A DNA stretch of 64,000 nt from Sialis fuliginosa (GCA_961205875.1 OY540810.1:9982001-10046000); one strand, 5' to 3'. Positions 34,791 to 46,921 are shown, numbered from the stretch's first letter. Made by a program: numbers and translations. The notes: generated by a model not told the origin, from the letters alone.

Positions 34791-34830
34791 TGCTGGTTTT
34801 AGAGAAGAAACTTTTTCTCTAAAACCAGCA
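34791..34830. repeat. Perfect 16-bp-stem hairpin
   Basis: TGCTGGTTTTAGAGAA and its exact complement TTCTCTAAAACCAGCA are separated by 8 bases. It stands alone in otherwise unremarkable sequence. Confidence 0.85.
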
Positions 34831-35940
34831 CGTTTTTCAAAATTTTCAATAATTTAAGTGGAGGGTGAGCGATAGCACAAATTTAGTGCAATTTTAGCCT
34901 GCTCTTGTCTGTTTTCATTTAGTCGGAAATATTTTTTTAGTAGTAAAGTAGAATTTTTATATTTATCTTAAAAGTCTTCAATATTTTATTTTTCTGTTTC
35001 AGGTAAGAAAAATATCTACGTCATTGAAATATATGTAATATATAAATCACCTCTGGTATGTATGTATATTCTTGCTCATTATTATAATTAGATTTAATAA
35101 ACATATGCTTATGTTTTTGCCAGAGGCAAAAAAAGATTAAATAATATAATTATAACGTATATCATAAAATCATAGCAAACAACTATATTCCTTTGAAATC
35201 AGCGACACTGAAAAACAAATCATGAACTGTAAACAAAAACTAATTATTATTATACGGTAATAAACAGCTGTATACAAACATAATTTATAATAACTAAATC
35301 TTCTAAATACCGGTTTGAAATATTGATCATTTTCTAAGCATCCGCGGTTTGGTTTAGCTTTTAATTAAAATAAAATTTATTCGACACAGGATGAAATGTA
35401 TTGACCTAATTGGTCAGTTGATTAATAGTTCACCAATTAGCTCTGTGCTACTACCAACATTCATTTATACATATATGTATATGAGCATTTCCAGTAGTTT
35501 TTTAAAAACAGGGCGCACGTATGTCACCGATTTTGCTCCCAATTTTTTTTCTCAAAGTACATATAAAAAAAACTCGTTTCCCAAAATATTTTCCCTGTGC
35601 CCCCTTTTTTGTCCGAATTACGATTTTTTAAAGTTCTGAAATCGTGCGAAATTATACTTTTTTCGAAGTAAAATACTTCTAGGCTATCATTAATTTAATA
35701 TTATTTTAATTTTATCAAACTTGTCATTTTGATTTTATTTAAATACTGCAGACAAATTGTTGCGAATACGACTAAACTAAAGGTTGAATTTATAGAGGAT
35801 AAAATTATCTTTTTGTAAAATGTTTTTGATTTATAATAGGGTCAACAGTTTATGAAAAATAAAAATAAAAAATACGTTATAATATAAAATAAATTATTTT
35901 TTAGTAAAACCTCAATAATTACAATTTAAAGTGAAAATTA

Positions 35941-36437
35941 GTTTTGAATTTGCGAGTAACTTCCCAATAGTATTTTGTTAAATTGAGATTTTTTTTAAAC
36001 CCTCTATTGCATGAATTATTATTATTATTAGTGTTGTTTGTGTTTCCATTTGGGAACACTATGCAATAGAGAATAGAGGGTTAAAAGTTTTATTAACTGT
36101 TGAATACCGATATTACATTTTGTAGATAAACGAGGTAAATTGCGACATTTTGGTCTTGTAATTTTGAACGACTCTCATTCATGAACTATTAGTTTTAGAG
36201 ACATACCGGAAATGCTTTTCTATAGGGAATTTTATTATCTGTAAAATTGTTCTCGTGCATATTTGCTCTATTTTACATCGTCTTCGCTGCACCGACGCGA
36301 ATTTTAACCCTCTATTGCATAGTGTTCCGAAATGGAAACACAAACACTAATAATAATAATAATTCATGCAATAGAGGGTTTAAAAAAAATCTCAATTTAA
36401 CAAGATACTATTGGGAAGTTACTCGCAAATTCAAAAC
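35941..36437. repeat. Inverted repeat with nested palindromes
   Basis: GTTTTGAATTTGCGAGTAAC at the left end is complemented at the right end (to 36437). The arms are about 140 bp and nearly identical. Inside each arm AACCCTCTATTGCAT and ATGCAATAGAGGGTT form a smaller inverted pair around an (ATT)n run. The left arm has an extra 7 bp (AGAATAG). The middle (about 36090-36300) is single copy. Confidence 0.8.
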
Positions 36438-36618
36438 GTGCGTCGCGTCGGTTTAAGCATAAATCATTTTTTTGTTTTGTTTTTATTTATTTTTTAGCGT
36501 ATTTCTCGGAGGCCTACAACCTTGCATGTTCTATTGATTGATAATTAAATTTTCAAGGTGAATATTAATTCTATGTGAAATATATTATTATAGAAACTAT
36601 ATGATTATATATTTATCT

Positions 36619-36641
36619 ATATATATATATATATATATTTT
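36619..36641. repeat. (TA)n microsatellite
   Basis: About ten TA units in the A+T-rich stretch just after the nested palindrome. Confidence 0.85.
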
Positions 36642-36990
36642 GGCTTCTGAAAAATTTATATATAATTTTAGTGCTTATAAAATAAAATTAAAAATGTATT
36701 ATTTTACTTAGTTTTCGGTTTCACGGTGACTTTTCAACAATTTGGGTAGACACGTTGGAAGAAATTTTGAAATATTGTTTGAAAATTTAAAAAAAATTTA
36801 ATGTAACGTACACGTCTCGGTATTTTTATTTTTCCACAAAGCCTATGAATGCAGACTTTTATGTACATATACGTACTATTATGGGTACCTTTCATCGCAC
36901 TCCGAATTTGTTTCAAAAACAGTGCAATTTTTCCGTTTATTGCTTATACTATTAAGTAATACAAGTCTTGAAGCTTCCGCGGTGATCTTG

Positions 36991-37142
36991 ATATGGATCT
37001 TGGCTTCTGGGTGCAAACCGCGTCGGTTTGGTCGTTTTATTGGCCAACGTTTCGTCATACATTGCAGTGGACATCTTCAGGAGTCTTCTTTTAACACGAC
37101 CAAACCGACGCGGCTTACACCCAGAAGCCAAGATCCATATGC
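36991..37142. repeat. Inverted repeat with hammerhead-core-like loop
   Basis: ATATGGATCTTGGCTTCTGG (36991) and its complement (ending 37142) give stems of about 44 bp with one small mismatch region. The loop of about 63 bp reads, on the minus strand, CTGAAGA..GACGAAACG. Confidence 0.8.
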
Positions 37143-37199
37143 TTTATTATCATATGTTTAAAACATCAGCCGTTATATCTTTATGTATGAATTAATTCA

Positions 37200-37910
37200 T
37201 AGTTAATTATAAATCACAGAAAAAAGATATTGGATAGTTTCCAAAACCTTCTTTTTGGTCCGTTTTACCTTCATAGCGAGGTAAAATGGACCTATATTAT
37301 TACATCATATATATTAAATTTTATATTATATTATACCATTAATATATTATTAAAATTAATTAATGATCAATACTTCTGTTGCCCTATACTTATAAAAATT
37401 TTAATTAAATAAAAAATAATAAATAATTATTTTAATAAAGACTGATCGTATACATAATCATGATCATTAAAATATAAAAAAAATATTTTTCAAAATGACT
37501 TTAATGTTCACGAGACGAGGCTTTCGTCTCCTGTGTAGCCCTAATCAAGAGAAGTAAATTATCACATAATCGCATCAATTACAACATAATGTTTAATTGT
37601 TAACATTTAGTTTGGCAAAGATAATGCATAGCGTATGGGTTTGTTGGGTTTCATGGCCGATATACGCCAATCTAATTGAATTAAATTGCAATTTCTGGTT
37701 AAGCGATACCGCATTGTCACAAACAACTGCTCTAACGTGACATTGTTGTGAGGAATTCTCTGAATCAGAGGTTTTCAATATATCATCCTCGAGAATTTTG
37801 TCTGGTATGTATGATATTTTCAACAGGTCTTCTTAATCAATATTCTTATACAATTTTAATTCCATTTGTATGAAAATTAGAAAATTTATTCATTCTTTAA
37901 AAAGCTCGTA
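37200..37910. other. A+T-rich intergenic, nothing recognised
   Basis: Includes a short AGGTAAAAT/GGTCCGTTTTACC inverted pair near 37256-37290. No coding signal. Confidence 0.45.
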
Positions 37911-37913
37911 AAC

Positions 37914-38110
37914 AGTGGCGTAGGAACGGGGGGGGTTTTGGGGTCAACCCCCCCCCCCCCCCGAAATGTTTTATGTTTTTAAAATATATGAAATTATTAT
38001 TACAATTTTGAATTGAATGACCTGTTTTGTGATTATAACCCCCCCCGAAATGTTCAATGATCTTAAAGTATGCGAAATAATTATACAAATTTCAATTGTG
38101 TGACCTTTTT
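37914..38110. repeat. Poly(G)/poly(C) repeat with tandem duplication
   Basis: AGTGGCGTAGGAACG precedes G8, TTTT, G4 and C15. The following CCCCGAAATGTT unit of about 90 bp is repeated once, diverged, at about 38040. The AGTGGCGT/poly-G head also occurs, inverted, inside the hAT element at 45.06-45.09 kb. Confidence 0.6.
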
Positions 38111-38114
38111 TTTT

Positions 38115-39610
38115 TTTTTAAAAGAAAATTAATAATCACATTTTTCATATTAATTTAAAATTTAAATATAAAAAAATATTTTGGAATATGAAAGTCATGT
38201 ATGGTTCTCCATACCAATATTTCAATTGCGTAAAAGTAAATTCACATAAATGGACGGATTACTGTCCAATAAAAAAATGTATACTATCTTTTTATTTTAT
38301 GGAAACTCTATTTCTTAAAAATGTTTGAAACCCCTGATTCATATTGTATGTGATTTCTGACCTGTGGATATGTTTTTCAATCTTGTTAGCGATGACCCAC
38401 TTTACAGGTACTGTATTAACTGAAGCTCTTATACGGTCTAGAATTTTTCTTGTTTCTTTTGGGATTCGTATTTTTTTATAATTTTGTCTTGAAGATATTT
38501 ACTGTAACGTGCAATTAGACATTGAAAATGAATTATAGGAGTAACTCAAGTATGGTAAAGAAAAAAATTGTTTTAATCGCTTTTAAAATGATCTAGGTAC
38601 TACCTATATACTTACCAAATCTATATTATCTAAAATAATATTGTTTAATTAAATTTTATAAAAAATTAAATATAAAACAATTATTTTACTAACCATCTTA
38701 ACATTATTAATATGAAAATATTTTCATCAAATAATTATAAAGTTTTTAAAATAAATCACATTTCAAATATTCAACAAAAAAATTCATTATAACCAGAATT
38801 CAGAAGATAATTTAAAAACAAAAGGTAAGCAAGATGGTAGTAAAAAATTAACAAAATCGAAAATTGAAAATACCTTTTCTATATCCCGACTGAAATTAAT
38901 ATTCCAGGTATGTATTCCCTAGGGTTAAGGCGTGGGTTGCATGCAGCAAATTTGCTAACCTGTTAAGGGAAAGGAGCGGAAACGAAAATAGTGAAAAGTG
39001 AGAGAGGTGTGGAAGAAATTGCTATAAGGCAACGGTATTTTCTACAATGGAGCAATAATATAGGTTAAATTAGTTTTTTTATAAGAAAATTTTCTTTTCT
39101 ACTAAATCTACTCTAAGTGATGGCATAGAATCGTCTTCTTATCTTCACAAACGGTCTCCAAATTATGAGTTACAATACTTGTTTCCGCACATATATTACA
39201 TAGTCATTAGAACATAACCTATAAATACAAAGTTATTAAAGTTAAGTATCGTTTTATTTCTTTAATAATACAAATATATTATTGAGTCACCTGTACTGTT
39301 CAATTATTATTTTAATTTTAAAATCGATAAATTTGGTCTGGACCAAATCCAAACCAAACACTTTCTGTGGGGTGTCAAAAAGTTATTTTGTTTTTGTTTT
39401 TATTCTATGGTGTATACCAATCACAATCGCTACTTACGATGCATGCGCTTAATCTTGATAAATGCTTTACAACTGTCATTTAAAATGAATACCTTGTACA
39501 AATTATTTGGCTTTGCTTAAGTCCAGTAATAATTCTTTACTATTTATTATTTCAATTGTTTAACATAAGTTAGTATTAATGAGCCATTTTTCCTAATTGC
39601 TTATAACTTA
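38115..39610. other. A+T-rich intergenic, nothing recognised
   Basis: No open frame of note. A slightly G+C-richer patch at 38915-39030 has no ends or motif that I can name. Confidence 0.45.
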
Positions 39611-39611
39611 G

Positions 39612-39710
39612 TTTATATAATAATAATAAAATAAACTTTATTTAATTATATGTACATAGAACATGTTGAACAGATAAAAAAGGGTTAAATATTAAGTTTA
39701 AAATATTTAC
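39612..39710 (-). repeat. Possible 3' end of a second LINE, reverse orientation
   Basis: Read on the minus strand this gives an ATAATTAAATAAAG-type signal followed by TTTATTTTATTATTATTA, the layout of a LINE tail. No coding part is attached. Confidence 0.35.
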
Positions 39711-39914
39711 ATATATATTTAATATTCTATTAATTTTTTATTAGAAAATACCAGTTGTCAATTTTTGTACTATCAAAATCGACCCAGTAATTTTCATGTC
39801 GAGTCGAAAAAAACAAACAGATATTTTATCAAAATAGATAACATTGCCTTAACATCTACAATTAATAAACTTCAAATATTTTAATTGCTTAGATTAAAAT
39901 ATAGGCATTAAGTA

Positions 39915-41351
39915 TTGATTACAGTATATACTGTACATAATTGTATGCTACAAGGAGTTTTTCCGGATAAATTAAAGTTAGCAATAATTAAACCACTACA
40001 CAAAAAAGGAGATATCAATTCCTTCGAAAATTATCGTCCCATATCATTGTTATCTAACATATCCAAATTGTTTGAAAAAATTATTGTAAATAGAATAAAT
40101 GACTACTTACTCAAATATTGTATTATAACAGATTGTCAATATGGATTTAGACGTGGTCTCTCCACTAACCTTGCTGTTTTCAACATGATAAATTATATTT
40201 TGGAAATATGGAACAAAAAATACTCAAATTTAGGAGTTTTCCTAGATCTCACAAAGGCCTTTGACTGTGTACATATCGATTTATTATGTTCTAAATTATA
40301 CGAATACGGTTTCAGAGGAACAGCACTTAATTTAATAAAATCCTACTTAACCAATAGGTCTCAAAAAGTTCAACTGATTAGTACTGAAAATAATACTCAA
40401 TTACATATACTATCCGACACTAAAGAAATAATTAGAGGAGTACCCCAGGGATCAATTCTGGGCCCGATCCTATTTCTATTGTATATAAATGATCTACCTA
40501 ACATAACAAACGACAAATTTACATTATTTGCGGACGACACTGCAATTTTATTTACAGAACCATCCAGTAAATTATTAATAAATAACTTCAGTGATTCATT
40601 AAGCAAAATATTAAACTGGTTTTCTAGCAACAGCTTAAAACTAAATATTGAAAAAACTAAATTTATAAAATTTGGAAACTACGGGGATATATTAGATAAT
40701 ATAAACATCCAAAATATTGGAAATATAAAATTAGAGGATGAAATAAAATTCTTGGGAATAAATATAGATAAATCCTTAAATTGGAAAAAACATACTGACT
40801 TCATTATTAACAAAACAAATAAATATATTTATACACTGAGAATCTTATATAAACTAGTCCCATTAACAATTTTACTAAACATTTATTTTGGTATAATCGA
40901 GTCACATATGAGATATGGAATTATCCTATGGGGAAACTCTATAAATATAAACAAAATTTTAATATTTCAAAAAAAATGTATAAGAGCAATTTTAAATGTT
41001 GAACCAAAAACATCTTGTAGACCACTCTTTAAAGAGCTAAACATCCTAACTATTATTGATATTTATATTTTAGAATGTGCACTTTTTTATAAAAAACATC
41101 CTCAAATCTTTACAGAAAATAAATTAACACACAATTATAACACACGAAACAAATCCGACCTAATTATAACACAACATACACTCACTGTAATTCAAAAAGG
41201 ACCGTTAAACTCAATAATAAATATATATAATAAATTACCTAGTTACATAAAAATATTACCTTTCACCCAATTTAAAAATAAATTAAAATCTATTCTCAAA
41301 ATCAAATCGTACTACTCGCTAGACGATTTTATGAACGATAATTTGATTTAA
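39915..41351 (+). pseudogene. 5'-truncated non-LTR retrotransposon ORF, reverse transcriptase domain
   Basis: An open frame of about 478 codons encodes the reverse transcriptase of a LINE-type element, which copies element RNA into DNA at a nicked target. Visible landmarks are YRPISLLSNISKLFEKI near the N-terminus, QYGFRRGLSTN, motif A LDLTKAFD (Asp at residue 111), motif B GVPQGSILGPILF (from residue 175), motif C FADD (residues 205-208), and the FLGINIDKSLNWKKH block after it. The palm aspartates are present and the frame has no internal stop. The apurinic endonuclease, the gag-like ORF1 and the start of the RT are missing, so this is a dead 5'-truncated copy. There is no ATG at the very start of the open frame. 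The motif style fits the Jockey/CR1 side of the non-LTR tree, but the clade is not certain. Confidence 0.9.
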
Positions 41352-41550
41352 AATTTTACTATTATTAGTATAAATACTACTTACAATTACTAAAATTCTG
41401 CTTTATTTTATGTATTTTGCATTGTTTTTGCTTTATTATTTTTATTTTTGTTTTTTATTTTTTGTTTTTTTATTTTTTGTTTTTGTTTGTATTTTGCTTT
41501 TCGTTTTGACTCATTCTATGCAAGTGTAAATTGCTAACAGAATAAAGATG

Positions 41551-41551
<1 letters not shown>

Positions 41552-41589
<38 letters not shown>
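41552..41589. repeat. (ATT)n microsatellite, LINE tail
   Basis: About 12-13 uninterrupted ATT units directly follow the retrotransposon 3' end. The poly-Asn and poly-Ile open frames over it are artefacts of this repeat. Confidence 0.9.
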
Positions 41590-41590
<1 letters not shown>

Positions 41591-41800
41591 ATGTATATCC
41601 TTACACATATCCAATCTAATCGTACATGAACTAGTATCCGATAACATGACAATCCTCATGTACCCCCTCCCGCTGCATTTAAACTCACATACATACATAG
41701 ACGGAATAGACGAACACATATACATATACTGTAGCTTAAAAAGAACAGCCATTTAAAAAAAAAACATTTTTATAATTTTATTATTTTACTTATAATAATA

Positions 41801-41890
41801 TACAGGATGAGTCATATCAGGTGGAACAAACTTGAACAGTTGATCGAGAAAAATTTTTTAAGCAAATATATTTTGACCAGGAATGTATGA
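41801..41890. repeat. Single ACAGGATGAGTCA-type transposon end
   Basis: TATACAGGATGAGTCATATC followed by TGATCGAGAAAAATTT resembles the TACAGGGTG termini of the foldbacks. No matching opposite end was found nearby. Confidence 0.3.
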
Positions 41891-42883
41891 GACCAGTGGA
41901 TGTTTTTTTGTTCAGACAACATGATTTATTTAAATTATTATTGACACCTTTCCTAAAGGGTATTCATAGAAAATTAAATATTAATTTCCAGAATTGTAAA
42001 TGGTTAAACCAGTGTTATCAAAACTGTACTAAGAACTCTGACAAAAGACTCTTGTAACAAAAATGAACGATGCGTTTTTACAACAATTAATGGATGTTTG
42101 GATTTATTTTATATTTGAAATCGATTTATAAATATTGATATTTTTGAGTTCTAAAATTGAGTGCTCTTTCGAAGTTTGTTATATTTAATATTAATACTCA
42201 CTATGAAAACCTGCCATTATCATTAACTTTAATTAATATTTTTATAATTGTTTCATTTTTAGCATTTAAGGCGGTCCAGTAAAAGTCTTTCGCTGCCCGT
42301 CGGTTGAAAAGCGCTGCTTTAAACTATATGTTTACTAAAAGATACTTTTTAACAATCTCCTTGTGCAAGGTATGCTTCGTAATTCCCAGAAAAAATATTA
42401 GAAGGTTATATTTAAATTGGCCTGTATTTTATGCTTGTCTCTTTGTAACCAGTACTTGGAAAAAATACTCAAAAAAATGTTTCACAATTTGTTTTTTTAC
42501 ATTCTTAGAATACCACTTAATATATATATATTATTGATCTTCATTTGGCCTTGATGTTTTTCCTTCGAAACCTTACATCTTTTACATATAACTTTTTTTT
42601 CTAAAATACAAAGCTCTCAAAACTTTCAACATAAAATTTATAGGGAGTTAAAATACCAGGGTTATAGTTGTAGTTATAGTATAGTTCAAACTGTAAGAGA
42701 TAGTGATAAGGTTAAATGAGACAAAATTAACCTTTAAAAATGAGACAGTTTAAATTAAATTTTCATGGCGTACTAAGTATTAACCAATAACCATTCCGAA
42801 AATTTCCATCGGGATTATTTCTTTTTGTTATTGTCTATTTAAGTATATTTTTTTATTTTTTTGTAGTTTTTTTATATAATGTT

Positions 42884-43351
42884 CTAGCATCAGTCTTGGT
42901 CGCTTTAAGAGCAAGGTATACTGTTTTTGGGATTGATGTTGATAGGCTTCTTTTTTTAATTAAATCAATTTAATTACCAAAGTCCACAAATATAGTTTTT
43001 TTTTTTTAATTATAGCTTTTTATTTTGTTTATATTTTTTGTCCAGTAATGGAAAAAGTCAAACCAGTAATGGGCACTCAGTGATGGACACTTGTTAATGA
43101 TTACAAAATGATAAGTATCTACTACGACACAAAAGTTATAAATCGTAAAATTAGAAACAATGTAAAGCAAATGCTATGATAATAATAATACAATAAATAA
43201 TAAATATATTATACTAGTAATTAGTTTAAAATTAAGCATTATTAGTTTAAAATAGCAGTAATCAAATATCAAAGAATAGTTCTAATTTAGTACATTTAAT
43301 TAAACAAGTGTTCAACACTGAGGTAATATCCAAAACTGGTGAGTGTACCTT
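42884..43351 (+). mobile_element. TIR element family G
   Basis: Full-length minus a few terminal bases. It opens CATCAGTCTTGGTCGCTTTA and closes CCAAAACTGGTGAGTGTACC. Internal blocks match the copies at 5.0 and 58.4 kb. Confidence 0.62.
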
Positions 43352-43439
43352 ATGCGACAAACTGATCTAAATACACCATTAAACTGTCCTCTCTTAAAGA
43401 TAATTGTTATCTCATTTTTTACAATTTCCGAGATCTCCT

Positions 43440-43858
43440 TACTGTACCCTGGTACTTAGGCAGCTATAACATTATCAAAGAAATATGATCAAATTTCTTT
43501 GACCAAAGAAATATTATAGTGTAATTAGTCAACCACAGTTACATAATTATTAATATATGAATATCAACATAACTCATTGTCAGTATTATATGATAAATTC
43601 AAACCTCGATCGCGTCAATTGACAAACATTCACACACTGATAATCAAAATGCACTAAAAAAGAAGGAAAATCCCTAGATAATATTGGGAAATTATTGTCT
43701 AATATTTTATATTGTGTAATAGCAAGGTTATTAAACTATAACCTTGATGTAATAGAACAAAATCTCGTATATCATCAAAGAAATATTATCAATTGTTTAT
43801 CAAAAATATTTGACATATTTATTTAATAGTGTAATAGCCACTTTAGACACCCTGTATA
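43440..43858. mobile_element. Degenerate foldback MITE
   Basis: The right end, complemented, reads TACAGGGTGTCTAAAGTGGC then TATTACACTATT. The left end has TACCCTGGTACTTAGGCAGC then TATAACATTATC. CAAAGAAATATTAT occurs in both halves. An inner AAGGTTAT..ATAACCTT hairpin lies at about 43722-43747. Confidence 0.5.
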
Positions 43859-44399
43859 CTAACATGTATTGTATAGTCATTGACATGGCTGGACTGATTA
43901 TAAGTCAAACATGATATCTGAAATTGAATATTTCCTAACAACCGAAACTGATTGTGCGCATGTGTCAACGGATGTTCGAAATTCAAATTTATCAAATTTA
44001 TTTGTTAAATATATAAATAAATACATACAAGTTCGATTATATGTATATCAACTAAAATACATTTATTAATCACAGGTATACCTATAACTGACTTAAATGA
44101 TCAAATTTTAATTGAATAACGGAAACAACCATAGATGTATATTAATTATCAAATCTGAATACAATTGAATAAACAAACGTCACATACCTCTATATTACAT
44201 TAAAATTGAGTTCAGTGTTCCGTCTGGCGCATGCGCAAATAGAAAAGAGACCGTTATGAACAGTATAAAAATTAACCATCCTATTTAATAGTAATTGCAT
44301 AGGCATCCACTATCCAGATCAGTGATATACGTGAGCAAAAATATTTGTTAAATAGGTTATTTTTGGACCACCATAATAATATATACATATAGACATATG

Positions 44400-45144
44400 C
44401 AGGGCCGGATTAACAACGTAGCAGGAGTAGCAAATGCTACGGGCCCTGCGTCTCTGGGGGCCTCGCGACTTTGCGGAAAAATATCTCTTATTGGACTTAC
44501 CACTTACCGTCCAATGGTTGATACGGGGTGTCCAAATCCAAATAATTAATAATTTAAATTTAGGGTTTCCGATCTCGATTCGATCTAATCGAAAAATCGA
44601 TTTTTGAAGCTCCGATCTTTGATTTTTTTAATAGATTTTTCTAAATTTGCTCAAATCAAATCAAGAAAATTTTGTTTGTAAAAGTGGTGTTTTATTATAC
44701 ACACCTCAAAAAAATTAAAGGATAATTAAAAAAAAAGCAAAACAAAAAATTCAAATTTTCAGTTATATTTCCGCGAAAATTAATTTAATTTAAGTGTTCC
44801 AAAGCACATTTAAAAGTTTGTGCTTTCTAATTTTTGAATAAAAATTTCAACGAATTTTATCATCCCTTTCCGTTCTTTGCCAAGAGTTAAAAGGGTTCAA
44901 AAAAATATCCCTTAATTTTTTATTAACTTATCAATTTTTTTTAAAGATTGTATATTCTAAATCAAGTCAGTCAGCGGTGTGACGCCCTCTTAATGTGCAA
45001 AAAAATCCTATTGACTTTTTTCGGGGGGAGTGGGTAAAGCTATCGATTTACTCCCCGAGTTCCCCCCCCCCCCCCCCAACGCCACTGTCAAGGGCCTCTT
45101 TATAACATTTGCTACGGGCCCCGCGCTTGCTTAATCCGGCCCTG
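44400..45144. mobile_element. hAT non-autonomous element with perfect 8-bp target duplication
   Basis: The termini CAGGGCCGGATTAACAACGT and (complement) CAGGGCCGGATTAAGCAAGC form inverted repeats, with GCAAATG.TA.GGGCCC-type subterminal matches. GACATATG flanks the element exactly on both sides (44392-44399 and 45145-45152). The CAG.G ends and 8-bp duplication define hAT. 745 bp, no transposase. Confidence 0.9.
44974..45089. mobile_element. Possible element nested in the hAT copy
   Basis: CAGCGGTGTGACGCCC at the left is mirrored by CAGTGGCGTTGGGGG (complement of the right end, including C15 at 45063-45077). About 116 bp; the target duplication is unclear. Confidence 0.4.
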
Positions 45145-45154
45145 GACATATGGT

Positions 45155-45440
45155 AGTGGCGTAGTCGAGTATTCGCATTCGCACGGCCGGCGACGGCGAC
45201 TACGATACGCCTCCACCACCGTGCGGTGTTTTAATCAATAATAACACGCTTTCACATCTGATTTATGCCAGAGTGGCGGTGGGTAATGTCCGCTGTCACT
45301 TAGATCGCGTTTAATTGATATAGGATCTCGTTAACTGTATTGCTGAGTCTCACGGTGTGTGCGTGTATGTGTTAAGGGGAGGGGGCACGCAATTTCATTT
45401 ATCACCGCGGTTTCTTTCTGCGATCAGTGATGCTGAAAAT
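45155..45440. promoter_or_regulatory. G+C-rich block beside the hAT element
   Basis: CACGGCCGGCGACGGCGACT and CACCACCGTGCGGTG give the highest G+C in the desert. AGATCGCGTTTAATTGATAT follows. No coding frame. Confidence 0.28.
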
Positions 45441-45723
45441 GTTTAATGGTATCTAAAAAGGCAGATATTTTTTTGACGGTTTTTTTTTATTTGGTTCGAT
45501 TTGAAATATTTTAAGAATTAGACCGTCAGAAATAACTGATTGAAGAAATATATTGCACACGTTAGTAAAAAAACTAGCATATATCTATCGTAATTATAAT
45601 AGTAAACTATCTACAGACGTTTTATGTTAAGAATATTATTCATATTGTAACAAAAACCTTAAATGATATAGAAAAACAAATTGGACCAGGAAATTTCATG
45701 AAATTACATGTCTTTTATACTAT

Positions 45724-45924
45724 ACTAGCTGTTACCCGCGACTTCGTCCACGTGAAATTTGTATTTTTTTTATCTAATCAATTTTCAGTATACATATCAG
45801 CCTATGTCCTTCCTGAGGATGCAAGCTATATCCTTGCCAAATTTCATCAAGATCGGTTAACCAGTTTAGCCGTTAAACGTTAACAAACATACAGATAGAG
45901 TTACTTTCGCATTTATAATATTAC
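45724..45924 (-). mobile_element. Helitron-like family A, internally shortened
   Basis: On the minus strand it ends in CGCGGGTAACAGCTAGT and contains the CCGATCTTGATGAAATTTGG core. It abuts the end of a second Helitron-type repeat (family D) at about 45918. Confidence 0.6.
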
Positions 45925-46765
45925 TAGCTGTGGACTACGGAATTATTGTTTAGGATTTAAAAAATATATAGTTGAATTAATTACAAACACGATTAGTTAT
46001 TAATGTAATAAAAACCAAATAACACTTAAATTACCTACCTAACAAAAACGAATCAGAATAAAAAGTAAAAATAATTTTTGTTCTATTTAAATTTAAAAGT
46101 TAATTATTGAAAACAAAATAAACAATTGACAATCAATAGAATACCGGCCTGTTCTTCCCAGCGTGTTGGCATGTTCCCTCGCCGCTCCCCGCGCACGGTC
46201 ACAATCGCGCGAATAATATGTTCTAATATGTATATTTCGATATTTTCTAAACTATACGACCAAATTGGATGCTGTAAATGGCAAATTATATCTACATTAA
46301 GTACTTATGACGATGAAATCATTTATTTTGATAAGGATTAATGTTTTGCAGGTCATAAGTCCATGTAAACAGAACCCAAATATTTTATGTTTTCTTTGTA
46401 ACATAAAAGCAGTCATTGTGGCTTAAATATAAAAGTTAGACATATCGTGTCGCTGACTTTATTGTAGAACTTTTGATTCTACACAATTCTTTAATACATT
46501 ATTTTGTTCTATATTGAACGGTTTAGGCAGCGTATTACAAAACAGCGCGCCGACGGCAAAATTTTTTCCGACTTGATTTACTATTATCGTCACTGCTTAG
46601 TTGTTATGTTACCTAACGTAAAAAAATATAGCCTATAACCTGGCCAGAGAACGTACCTATGAATTAAAAAAAAACTCGTAAATCGGATAAGTGGTTCTCG
46701 AGTGATAAGGTAACTAACGGACAGACAGACAGAGAGACGTTGAGCTTTATATATATTAAGGATTA
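45918..46765 (-). repeat. Interspersed repeat family D, longer copy
   Basis: It shares with the 31-kb copy the ACGGTTTAGGCAGCG, GTTACCTAACGTA and GTGGTTCTCGAGTGATAAG blocks and a terminal ACGGACAGACAGACAG run. It includes an extra G+C-rich stretch (about 46140-46220) absent from the 31-kb copy. Its minus-strand end is CAGCTAGT at about 45918. Confidence 0.5.
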
Positions 46766-46921
46766 TGGATATTTCTATATGAATTAACACTTGGAGTATT
46801 ATTTAAAACTGTTTATTTTTAGTAAGTATCTTATTTAAAGTATAGTTTGCAGTATAACTACATTACAATATAATGGAAATGCCCAAGATGCTTTGAAGAA
46901 GAAAAATTGGTTAACTGCGAG

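Larger units (their letters stand above)
39900..41589 (+). mobile_element. LINE fragment with 3' UTR and (ATT)n tail
   Basis: The RT frame is followed by about 190 bp of T-rich 3' UTR, an AATAAA at 41541 and an (ATT)n tail at 41552-41589. A short simple-repeat tail instead of poly(A) is typical of CR1/Jockey-type elements. The 5' boundary is set only roughly, at the stop preceding the open frame; no target-site duplication was identified. Confidence 0.8.

Noticed and set aside
41470-41752. Minus-strand frames with poly-Ile or poly-Asn
   Set aside because: Translations of the (ATT)n microsatellite.
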